A DNA stretch of 12,060 bases from NCBI GenBank assembly GCA_017529175.1, contig JAFXNX010000286.1, positions 1-12,060 on the forward strand. Reading direction: 5' to 3'. Positions 1 to 5,354 of the stretch are shown here, one piece after another; within the stretch, counting starts at the first letter, position 1; each line of letters starts with the position of its first letter. The translations under genes and the position numbers were made by a program. Below the pieces are notes generated by a model. That model was given only the letters and a program-made list of their open reading frames with translations. It was not told the DNA's origin and did no database searches. Origin of the DNA: Clostridia bacterium. GTDB taxonomy: Bacteria; Bacillota_A; Clostridia; Oscillospirales; CAG-272.

Positions 1-1
1 C

Positions 2-733
2 GAGCCGCGTCTTTCAGACGGTATATCGATACGCGATCTGTCTTTCGCCTACGAGGAAGGAAAGCCGGTGCTGCGCGACGTTGATATGGAACTCGGCGCC
101 GGAGGGTGCTTCGCGCTCGTCGGCGGATCGGGAAGCGGAAAATCTACGATCTTGAACCTTCTCATGGCGTCCTCCCGCGATTACAACGGAGAGATCAGGT
201 ATGACGGTATGGAGCTCAAAACCGTCTCTCCGTCCTCGCTGTACGACCTCGTTTCGATCATACAGCAGAACGTCTTCGTCTTCAACAGCACGATACGCGA
301 CAATATCACGATGTTCTCGGAGTTCCCCGAGGATGAGATCGACCGCGCAGTACGCCTGTCGGGACTCAAAAAGCTCATTGACGAGAAGGGCGACGACTAT
401 CTCTGCGGTGAGAACGGCTCCGGGCTCTCGGGCGGCGAACGTCAGCGCATCTCGATCGCAAGAGCTCTGCTTCGCAAGACGCCCGTCCTTTTCGTTGACG
501 AGGCGACGGCGTCGCTTGACGCGGAAACGTCGTATGAGGTATTCGACGCGATACTGAAGCTTGACGGATACACCCGTATCATCGTCACCCACGACCTCGA
601 CGAAAATATCCTGCGCCGCTGCGCCGGTATTTTCGCGCTGAAAAACGGGGTCGTCTCGGAGCGCGGCACGTTCGACGAGCTGATGGACGGCAAGGGATAC
701 TTCTATTCGCTGTTTACCGTCTCTCAGCGGTGA
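2..733 (+). CDS. ABC exporter, C-terminal ATP-binding domain (5' partial)
   Basis: The reading frame is open from base 2, so the gene starts before the window; only the nucleotide-binding domain is visible, about 243 residues. It opens with the ISIRDLSFAYEEGKPVL strand typical of exporter ATPase domains. It has a Walker A motif GGSGSGKST (near bases 119-145), a Q-loop SIIQQNVFVFNSTIRDNI, the ABC signature LSGGERQRISIARALL (bases 425-472), Walker B VLFVDEATASLD and the H-loop IIVTHD. All catalytic residues are present. By family, such a domain hydrolyses ATP to drive a fused transmembrane domain that exports lipids, peptides or drugs; the substrate cannot be told because the membrane part is outside the window. 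The GTG at base 68 lies inside the domain and is not the start. The gene ends at a TGA followed by a strong terminator at 785-822. Confidence 0.93.
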   Translation, partial: EPRLSDGISIRDLSFAYEEGKPVLRDVDMELGAGGCFALVGGSGSGKSTILNLLMASSRDYNGEIRYDGMELKTVSPSSLYDLVSIIQQNVFVFNSTIRDNITMFSEFPEDEIDRAVRLSGLKKLIDEKGDDYLCGENGSGLSGGERQRISIARALLRKTPVLFVDEATASLDAETSYEVFDAILKLDGYTRIIVTHDLDENILRRCAGIFALKNGVVSERGTFDELMDGKGYFYSLFTVSQR

Positions 734-784
734 CGGTACGCCCGCATACAGTCAAGACGGCGGATCGCTTTTACCTAAAATACA

Positions 785-822
785 AAGGGGCTGTAAAAAA
801 CGTGAGTTTTTTACAGCCCCTT
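785..822. terminator. Bidirectional rho-independent terminator between convergent genes
   Basis: A perfect 16-bp inverted repeat (785-800 with 807-822) has a GGGGCTGT core, a six-base loop (CGTGAG) and A/T tracts on both sides of the GC core. It sits between the end of the ABC gene and the end of the minus-strand esterase gene, so it can terminate both. Confidence 0.9.
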
Positions 823-830
823 ATATTTCA

Positions 831-1832
831 TTATATATTGAGCGCTTCGGCGGCTCTTATTGACAACTCCGTCTTTCTCGTCGGATGTATAACTCCGCTC
901 TCGCAAACGTCTTTTGATATCACGAGAGCCGCTCTTGAGTCTTTTCCGACAGCGCGCTCTTGTGCCGCCTGTATCGCCGCCCAACCTTCCGGATCGTCAT
1001 CGCGTCTTGCGTCGTAATCGGCGATCTGTATCACGGCGAAGGGCAGATCTTCGTCGCCGACGCCGTCTCTTACAGCCCTCATAAAACGACTGAGCTCCGC
1101 GTCGTAGCGCTCGCCCTCGAAAACTGTCGTATCGCTCTCTCCCTGATACCAGATCACGCCGTTTAAGGGAAACGGAAACAGGGGCGAGAGCAAACTATCG
1201 TATATCACGCCGCATCTGTTCCACGCGGCGTACGCGGGGTCAAAGTGATCCGCCATCAGTTTTTCTTTTTCAAGTTCAAACCCGACGTCGCCGCAGGCGG
1301 GAAGCCACGATTCTATGACAGACGCATCCTGCGCGCATACGATGACGCCGACGGCTTTTCCCGTCATTTTGCGCGTTTCGCGCCCGGCAAGATAAGCTAT
1401 CGCCGACCACGCGCCGACACTGTCGCGCTCCGCGCGTATCCAACCGTCTCCCGGATCGAGCGGATCGTCCTCATACCACGGACGTTTGACAAAAAAGCAT
1501 CGAAGCAGCGCGTCGTCTTCACGTTCCGATGACGCTTCACTTGAGGATGCAAGCTGAAACGCGGCGTTTGACTGACCCGCGACAAGATATACTCTTCCGA
1601 CATAAACGTCCTTGACGACGACTGTGTCAGCGTCTCCCGAGACTTCAAGCTCGTAAGGCCCGCCCGCCTTCATCGCGGGCAGATCTGCGACCCAGCGCCC
1701 GCCTTCGGGTACTGCCGTCGCCTTCGCGCCGCATATCTTTACGCTGACTTCCCCGTCGCTCTCGCCAAAGATGCGGACGGGCTTTTCTTCAGCAAAAACG
1801 ATACCGTCACAGAACAGAACATCCAGTTTCAT
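831..1832 (-). CDS. Sialate O-acetylesterase-like SGNH hydrolase
   Basis: A 333-residue protein with the hallmarks of the SASA/SIAE-type SGNH esterases. It has the nucleophile block GQSN at residues 86-89 (Ser88), the WYQGESD block at 228-234, and IHP at 315-317 with the catalytic His316. An N-terminal beta-rich stretch (about 1-75) resembles the accessory domain of this family. Members remove O-acetyl groups from sialic acids or plant glycans, often as a step in mucin or xylan use. No signal peptide is visible, so it is probably cytoplasmic. The aspartate usual just before IHP is valine here (Val314), so the triad needs another acid. The AAGGAGAGG ribosome-like site lies about 23 bases upstream of the ATG, unusually far, and no in-frame start lies closer. 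It follows the HD-GYP gene by 60 bases on the same strand. The exact substrate is inferred only. Confidence 0.85.
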   Translation of the reverse strand: MKLDVLFCDGIVFAEEKPVRIFGESDGEVSVKICGAKATAVPEGGRWVADLPAMKAGGPYELEVSGDADTVVVKDVYVGRVYLVAGQSNAAFQLASSSEASSEREDDALLRCFFVKRPWYEDDPLDPGDGWIRAERDSVGAWSAIAYLAGRETRKMTGKAVGVIVCAQDASVIESWLPACGDVGFELEKEKLMADHFDPAYAAWNRCGVIYDSLLSPLFPFPLNGVIWYQGESDTTVFEGERYDAELSRFMRAVRDGVGDEDLPFAVIQIADYDARRDDDPEGWAAIQAAQERAVGKDSRAALVISKDVCESGVIHPTRKTELSIRAAEALNI

Positions 1833-1862
1833 AAGTGCGCAACTGCCGCAGCGAGCCTCTCC

Positions 1863-1890
1863 TTTATATTACTTTCAAAAACAATTACAA
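1863..1890 (-). promoter_or_regulatory. Possible promoter of the esterase gene
   Basis: On the minus strand TTGTAA (1890-1885) is followed after 16 bases by TATAAA (1868-1863), inside the 60-base gap behind the HD-GYP gene. Transcription would start near 1856, which would remove the AAGGAGAGG box from the message. The box and the promoter therefore compete as explanations. Confidence 0.35.
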
Positions 1891-1892
1891 TA

Positions 1893-3194
1893 CTATTCGC
1901 CGTCTTCTATGATCTTCAGCATGATCTGCGCAAAGCGCGGATCGAACTGCTTTCCGATACCCTCGGTCAGCTCGCGCTTTACCTGCGTCATCGGAAGCGA
2001 GTCGCGGTAGCTTCTCGTGGACGTCATGGCGTCATAGGCGTCCGCCACCGCGACGATGCGGGCGATCTTCGGTATATCCTCGCCGGCAAGCCCCTCGGGA
2101 TAACCCGAGCCGTCATACCGCTCGTGGTGATAGTGAGCGCCTATGCGAAGGGTCGGCGACTGCTTGATGCTGCGAAGTATCTGATCTCCCACCGTCGTGT
2201 GTCCTTTGATCTTCTCGTATTCCTCGTCGGTCAGCTCTCCGACCTTGTTGATTATGCTGTCAGGTATACCGATCTTGCCGACGTCGTGAAGCAAAGCGGC
2301 AAAATATACCTTGTCGCATTCCTCCTCCGCCATACCCGAACGCTGCGCTATCTCTCTTGAATACATGGCGACTCTGGTCGAATGACCGTGCGTGTAGATA
2401 TCCTTCGCGTCGATCGCGTTTACAAGCGCTTCCGCAGTCTGTTCAAACATTGCGGCTTCTATCCGTCTTGCCTCTTTGTAGAACTCGATCTCGCGGATCC
2501 TTGACGCTTCCGCCGCCTTGTTCATATCGTTCAGCACTAAAATATAGTAGATTACGACCACAAGGACCAGCGCCATGCTGACCAGCGATACGCCGTATGA
2601 CATGATCTGGGCTATAGCCGCGACAGTCGGGAGCGCAATGCTGAGAAGCAGCGACCAGAACATAATGCGGTTCAGTCTTCTGCGTATCCTGATGACGGAA
2701 TACTCCTGCAGAATGACCATCATCACGCTCGGTATATAGCTGATTATAAATCCCGCGGAACGGTGATATACGTTCTGCTCGTCAAAGTAGTAGTAAAGAC
2801 CCGTGAACTGCGAAATGATGAGAAGCGCTGCCCCGCCCCAGAAGAAGACGTCGCAGAGCTTGAGGCTCAAGGGGATATTACGCAGTTTCCCCTCGTTTCG
2901 GAACAGATCCTTCAGATACTGCGTCACAAAATTAAGGATCGCGATCAGAAGGAAAAATACGAATCCGTTGCTGATACGGACTATATAATATGCAAGTTTC
3001 CCGGAAACGCCGCGGTAAAGATAAGCATACCTTTCAAAAATGAGAAGCATCATTGACGAAACCGCCATCAACGACAGAATGCTTTTTCTTCTGCGGGATA
3101 ACGACTTTGGTATCAGTATCGTAAAGGCAAGCATAGCGGAGATACCGCTCATAAACAACATGATACTGAGCTGGTGTTCGCGAATGAAAGTCAT
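1893..3194 (-). CDS. Membrane-bound HD-GYP domain protein (predicted cyclic di-nucleotide phosphodiesterase)
   Basis: A 433-residue protein when started at the ATG at 3194. The N-terminal half has about seven hydrophobic segments (roughly residues 8-28, 38-54, 70-92, 115-135, 148-166, 178-198 and 202-222), probably a membrane sensor. A helical linker (about 223-258) leads to a complete HD-GYP domain: HGHSTRV, LLHDVGKIGIPD (HD at 303-304), HTTVGDQIL (His332), YHHERYDGSGYP (to about residue 366) and ARIVAVADAYDAMTSTRSYR. All metal-ligand motifs and the GYP motif are intact, so hydrolysis of cyclic di-GMP or a related dinucleotide at the inner membrane face is plausible. The signal sensed is unknown. 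An in-frame ATG 12 codons upstream (3230) has no ribosome site, whereas the chosen start has GGGGGGTGAT three bases upstream. It has its own promoter and is followed by the esterase gene. Confidence 0.9.
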   Translation of the reverse strand: MTFIREHQLSIMLFMSGISAMLAFTILIPKSLSRRRKSILSLMAVSSMMLLIFERYAYLYRGVSGKLAYYIVRISNGFVFFLLIAILNFVTQYLKDLFRNEGKLRNIPLSLKLCDVFFWGGAALLIISQFTGLYYYFDEQNVYHRSAGFIISYIPSVMMVILQEYSVIRIRRRLNRIMFWSLLLSIALPTVAAIAQIMSYGVSLVSMALVLVVVIYYILVLNDMNKAAEASRIREIEFYKEARRIEAAMFEQTAEALVNAIDAKDIYTHGHSTRVAMYSREIAQRSGMAEEECDKVYFAALLHDVGKIGIPDSIINKVGELTDEEYEKIKGHTTVGDQILRSIKQSPTLRIGAHYHHERYDGSGYPEGLAGEDIPKIARIVAVADAYDAMTSTRSYRDSLPMTQVKRELTEGIGKQFDPRFAQIMLKIIEDGE

Positions 3195-3197
3195 AAC

Positions 3198-3207
3198 ATC
3201 ACCCCCC
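3198..3207 (-). promoter_or_regulatory. Ribosome binding site that decides the HD-GYP start
   Basis: GGGGGGTGAT on the minus strand closely matches the GGAGGTGAT complement of the 16S 3' end and sits three bases before the ATG at 3194. Nothing comparable precedes the longer ATG at 3230. Confidence 0.7.
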
Positions 3208-3268
3208 GGGAAAGTATTTGCAGTTATCATTCGTGATGTTGGGGATTAAGAATTACGGGACCCATTAA

Positions 3269-3297
3269 ATTATACATCCTAATTTCACAAAATACAA
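3269..3297 (-). promoter_or_regulatory. Promoter of the HD-GYP gene
   Basis: Minus-strand TTGTAT (3297-3292), a 17-base spacer and a perfect TATAAT (3274-3269) lie about 70 bases upstream of the start codon. The -35 box matches consensus at three positions only, but spacing and -10 are ideal. Confidence 0.6.
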
Positions 3298-3314
3298 TAC
3301 TTTTCCCTATATGG

Positions 3315-3340
3315 AAAAAAGAGGCAGAGCGCCTCCTTTT
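3315..3340. terminator. Bidirectional terminator-like hairpin upstream of the HD-GYP promoter
   Basis: GAGGC (3321-3325), a five-base loop and GCCTC (3331-3335), flanked by an A tract on the left and CTTTT on the right. It would stop transcription entering the HD-GYP promoter from the repeat region. It cuts through the end of the open frame at 3307-3639 on the minus strand, which argues against that frame being a gene. Confidence 0.5.
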
Positions 3341-3531
3341 ATTGTAAACGCGCCGTCGGCGCTGTTTGCTCCTTCATACATCTCGCATCCGCGACAGACG
3401 GGAAGGACATTAATAAAGCCGCCATTCGGGGTTTTGTCGGTTCTTCGAAGCGCCGCATTCACCCGTCGAGGGTGTATGCGGCGAAGAGATTCGCCCGGTC
3501 GGCTCCCGCCGCCCGGCACGCACACGTCGGC

Positions 3532-3558
3532 GAAAAACAGTCCCCCGGACTGTTTTTC
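3532..3558. terminator. Terminator-like 12-bp hairpin
   Basis: A perfect stem (3532-3543 with 3547-3558) with a CCC loop, an A tract at its left base and a T tract at its right. It could terminate in either direction. No adjacent gene obviously needs it. Confidence 0.5.
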
Positions 3559-3609
3559 TTCCGCGCACTTCGTGCGCTCCCTCCTTTTCGAATCTCTTCC
3601 TCTCCGCCA

Positions 3610-3654
3610 TGAAAGAAACCGCTTTTGTCTACCGGACAAAAGCGGTTTCTTTCA
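3610..3654. terminator. Strong 20-bp hairpin following the tRNA-Ser-like 3' end
   Basis: Bases 3610-3629 pair perfectly with 3635-3654 around a five-base loop. It lies directly after the CCA of the tRNA-like fragment, where a tRNA terminator would be, so it may be the terminator of a lost tRNA gene. Only short T runs are present. Confidence 0.5.
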
Positions 3655-3655
3655 A

Positions 3656-3829
3656 TGATATCCGTTCCTTTTCGGAACGGGTGATATACCCTGCGGGTAT
3701 GATATCCGCTGACGCGGATGATATACGCCTGCGGGCGTATAAGGAACGGATATTATATCATGCCGTGCGTCAGCACGGTATATCATATTTGCGGAACGCA
3801 AATATATCATACGGCGAAGCCGTATATCA
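3656..3829. repeat. Array of short hairpins with TGATAT linkers that invert to ATATCA
   Basis: Seven short hairpins of different sequence follow each other: 3662-3680 (CCGTTCC/GGAACGG), 3686-3700, 3704-3719, 3723-3740, 3763-3778, 3785-3805 and 3809-3825. The linkers are TGATAT four times (3656, 3682, 3700, 3719), then ATATCA four times (3755, 3780, 3804, 3824). Bases 3658-3670 are also the exact reverse complement of 3741-3753, so the first hairpin arm can pair over the left half instead. Stems differ but are all perfect or nearly so, which points to selection for pairing, or to spread by hairpin duplication. It is not CRISPR: there is no constant repeat with spacers. Function unknown. Confidence 0.75.
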
Positions 3830-3837
3830 TTAAACCA

Positions 3838-3868
3838 GTCGGGCATAGCTCGACGTTTTTTGTTTTTT
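3838..3868 (+). terminator. Terminator after the hairpin array
   Basis: A 7-bp stem (3838-3844 with 3848-3854, one G-T pair) with an ATA loop is followed by G and two T6 runs (3856-3868). It would end a plus-strand transcript covering the hairpin array. Confidence 0.55.
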
Positions 3869-3980
3869 GTGGATTAAAACTCTGGTGTTCTTTTTGCGTT
3901 TCTTTGCTCTGCAAAGAAGCAACAAAAAAGTCGAAGGTTAGGAATTTGAACCCTGAAATATACAAATATTGCCGAAATCA
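3869..3980. other. AT-rich spacer without a gene
   Basis: The only clear structure is a hairpin, TTCTTTGC (3900-3907) with GCAAAGAA (3911-3918), flanked by T and A runs. It lacks a terminal T tract on either strand, so it is not a convincing terminator. Base composition changes here to AT-rich and stays so to about 5160. Confidence 0.4.
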
Positions 3981-4009
3981 TTGATTTTTCCCGCGCCTTG
4001 TGGTAAACT
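3981..4009 (+). promoter_or_regulatory. Promoter of the candidate small RNA
   Basis: TTGATT (3981-3986), a 17-base spacer and TAAACT (4004-4009). The predicted start, seven bases downstream at 4016, is exactly the first base of the perfect P1 helix of the RNA, which supports both calls. Confidence 0.55.
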
Positions 4010-4015
4010 GAACTT

Positions 4016-4169
4016 GCGACACAAACGAATAATCCTTTGCATAAGTGTGTATTTTTACTTTTGGTAAAAATGCATGCTCCTTTATGCATACTTGTGCAGA
4101 GGGAAAGTTTGTGTCGCAGCAACGAAGCAATGCATTTTTCGGTGCGTAGCTTCGGCTGCGCACTTTTTT
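4016..4169 (+). ncRNA. Candidate structured small RNA of unknown family
   Basis: About 154 bases with a promoter at one end and an intrinsic terminator at the other, and no reading frame of note. P1 is 11 perfect pairs (4016-4026 with 4107-4117, extendable by two). P2 is 20 continuous pairs (4033-4052 with 4084-4103), where every non-Watson-Crick position is a G-U wobble, as expected if the pairing is maintained in RNA. P3 is a 7-bp cap (4052-4058 with 4064-4070). Two rival pairings exist: 4044-4058 with 4064-4078, and 4066-4075 with 4130-4139 (10 perfect pairs). I do not recognise RNase P, tmRNA or SRP RNA motifs. 6S RNA is a possibility for the rod shape, but the ends do not close in the usual way. 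It could be a trans-acting small RNA or an attenuating leader of the gene at 4276, for which no strong promoter of its own is visible. Confidence 0.55.
4142..4169 (+). terminator. Intrinsic terminator with UUCG tetraloop
   Basis: A 9-bp stem (4142-4150 with 4155-4163, one G-T pair) closes a C(TTCG)G tetraloop and is followed directly by six T. A textbook terminator for the small RNA, or an attenuator for the gene downstream. Confidence 0.85.
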
Positions 4170-4275
4170 GTCTTGATAGCAAACAATGAAAGGAGGAATT
4201 AAATATTAATATAACAAATCGAGACAAAAATGCACATAGTATATTTTTGATTATTTATGGAGGATAGTTATTGTT

Positions 4276-5046
4276 ATGAACGAAATGTTTCCATGCGGTC
4301 TTTTTCAGCCGCCAGGCACTAAGGTGTTTGGAGTGATGGATGATTGCATAGTATACGGACAAGAACGTATTTCTTTTGAGGTTATACTATCTATCACAAC
4401 AGTTACAGCTCCTACCCCTCTTACAAACGGGGTAACACAAATTAATGCAAACGGCAGAATCTACACATTATGTTATAAATTTAAGGACAGAGAGCGCGCA
4501 GCAGCAGCGTTGAGTTACGCAAAAAAGAAAATTGAGGAAGCACACGGCGTCAAGAAGGACACACTATTTGAGATGACGGCGCATACAGGTACGTCTTTGG
4601 AGGTATATGAAACATATCTTGTCCTTTATCATATGCGTGCAGGCGGTGTCGGGACATCAGTTTCCAATGTTATAACTGGCGGAAATACCGGAGGCAAGAG
4701 GATAAATTTTGTGGATATTACCGGGATACAATTTAAAGAACCCGCAGGAATGACCGTAGGATTCATACAGTTTATTTATCCCGGAAGCAATGAGGTTCAA
4801 GGCGGCGTGATGGCTGCTATAAACGATGAAAACTCTATTCCGGTAAGCCCGCAGAATCTACAACTTGCAAAAGAAATAGTTGAATTTGTAGAAGCAAAAA
4901 GAGCAGAATTAAGAACTCCGCAATCTGCTGGGACCAGTCAAGTATCAGCTGCAGAGGAAATAAAAAAATTCAAAGAATTGCTCGAAATGGGGATTATTAC
5001 ACAGGAAGAATTTGATGCCAAGAAAAAGCAGTTACTGGGCTTATGA
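4276..5046 (+). CDS. DUF4429-like protein with C-terminal SHOCT domain
   Basis: A 256-residue protein. Residues about 10-90 and 98-208 look like two related beta-rich units followed by a helix, resembling DUF4429-type (PH-like) domains. The second contains the GFIQFIYPGSNE and DENSIPVSPQN segments typical of such proteins. A Gln/Ser/Ala linker leads to a SHOCT tail (225-256: EEIKKFKELLEMGIITQEEF, then DAKKKQLLGL), a short helical module common at the end of membrane-associated or oligomerising bacterial proteins. There is no signal peptide and no membrane segment. The function is unknown; by family it may bind proteins or membranes. The ATG has GGAGG twelve bases upstream. Codons are notably AT-rich compared with neighbouring genes, which suggests acquisition. 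It lies behind a terminator-bearing small RNA and in front of a tRNA-Ser. Confidence 0.8.
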   Translation: MNEMFPCGLFQPPGTKVFGVMDDCIVYGQERISFEVILSITTVTAPTPLTNGVTQINANGRIYTLCYKFKDRERAAAALSYAKKKIEEAHGVKKDTLFEMTAHTGTSLEVYETYLVLYHMRAGGVGTSVSNVITGGNTGGKRINFVDITGIQFKEPAGMTVGFIQFIYPGSNEVQGGVMAAINDENSIPVSPQNLQLAKEIVEFVEAKRAELRTPQSAGTSQVSAAEEIKKFKELLEMGIITQEEFDAKKKQLLGL

Positions 5047-5157
5047 TTGAAAACAATCTTTAATAATAGTTAACGGAAGAAACGGTTAAAACATTAAAAA
5101 CGCACATTTTGGCGTTCTTAGCTGGTTTTTGTATCATTATGGCGTTCTTATACAACG

Positions 5158-5182
5158 AAAAAAGCCCCCATTCGGGGGCTTT
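5158..5182 (-). terminator. Terminator of tRNA-Ser
   Basis: On the minus strand a 9-bp stem AAAGCCCCC/GGGGGCTTT (5182-5174 with 5169-5161) has a four-base loop and ends in a run of six T, starting four bases beyond the tRNA CCA end. Confidence 0.85.
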
Positions 5183-5186
5183 CCGT

Positions 5187-5277
5187 TGGCGGAGAAGAAG
5201 AGATTCGAACTCTTGAGACCCGTTAAGGCCTACGCGATTTCCAATCGCGCGCGCTCGACCAACTACGCGACTTCTCC
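5187..5277 (-). tRNA. tRNA-Ser (anticodon GGA)
   Basis: Read on the minus strand: acceptor GGAGAAG pairs with CTTCTCC, followed by discriminator G and an encoded CCA (5189-5187). The anticodon stem CGCGA/TCGCG encloses the loop TTGGAAA, giving anticodon GGA for UCC/UCU serine codons. A long variable arm (GGCCT...GGGTC) marks a class II tRNA. The T arm is AAGAG-TTCGAAT-CTCTT. Length 91 bases with CCA. It has its own strong promoter and terminator. Confidence 0.97.
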
Positions 5278-5301
5278 GGGTCGCTTTATTGCTCGGTTGA
5301 T

Positions 5302-5331
5302 AGTATACCATACATCAAGATTAAATGTCAA
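5302..5331 (-). promoter_or_regulatory. Promoter of tRNA-Ser
   Basis: A perfect TTGACA (5331-5326), an 18-base spacer and TATACT (5307-5302) on the minus strand. Transcription would begin near 5295, about 18 bases before the mature 5' end. Confidence 0.85.
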
Positions 5332-5354
5332 GTCTTTTTGTCACTTTTTTGACG

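Larger units (their letters stand above)
3415..3654. repeat. Composite intergenic element containing a tRNA-Ser 3' end and terminator-like pieces
   Basis: No gene is supported here. Bases 3587-3609 match 22 of 23 bases of the 3' end of the tRNA-Ser at 5187-5209 (T-loop, acceptor strand, discriminator G and CCA), on the opposite strand. GAAGAGATTCG (3483-3493) is the exact reverse complement of CGAATCTCTTC (3589-3599), giving an inverted pair. Bases 3415-3435 resemble the tRNA-Ser terminator hairpin (5161-5182) in the same plus-strand orientation. Internal hairpins include 3452-3464/3470-3482 (one mismatch), 3532-3543/3547-3558 (12 bp) and GCGCAC/GTGCGC at 3563-3577. The left flank, 3341-3414, shows only a small GCGCC/GGCGC hairpin (3350-3362). 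No tRNA 5' half precedes the 3' end, so this is a remnant or repeat and not a functional tRNA. It may be a dispersed repeat; that is inference. Confidence 0.6.

Noticed and set aside
3563..3609. Complete second tRNA gene
   Set aside because: Only the T-loop, acceptor 3' strand and CCA are present. The T-stem 5' half does not pair, and no matching GGAGAGG acceptor or anticodon arm lies upstream.
3307..3658. Overlapping open frames of 110 codons (minus) and 115 codons (plus)
   Set aside because: Both run through strong hairpins, terminators and the tRNA-like fragment, are low-complexity Arg/Pro/Ser-rich, and have no ribosome sites. The frames are open because the region is GC-rich.
3656..3829. 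CRISPR array
   Set aside because: There is no constant repeat with unique spacers of uniform length; the recurring part is a six-base linker and the variable part is self-complementary.
4016..4117. Integron attC site
   Set aside because: The long imperfect palindrome is suggestive, but the core RYYYAAC/GTTRRRY boxes do not fit. No integrase or cassette array is present, and the promoter and terminator explain the structure better as RNA.
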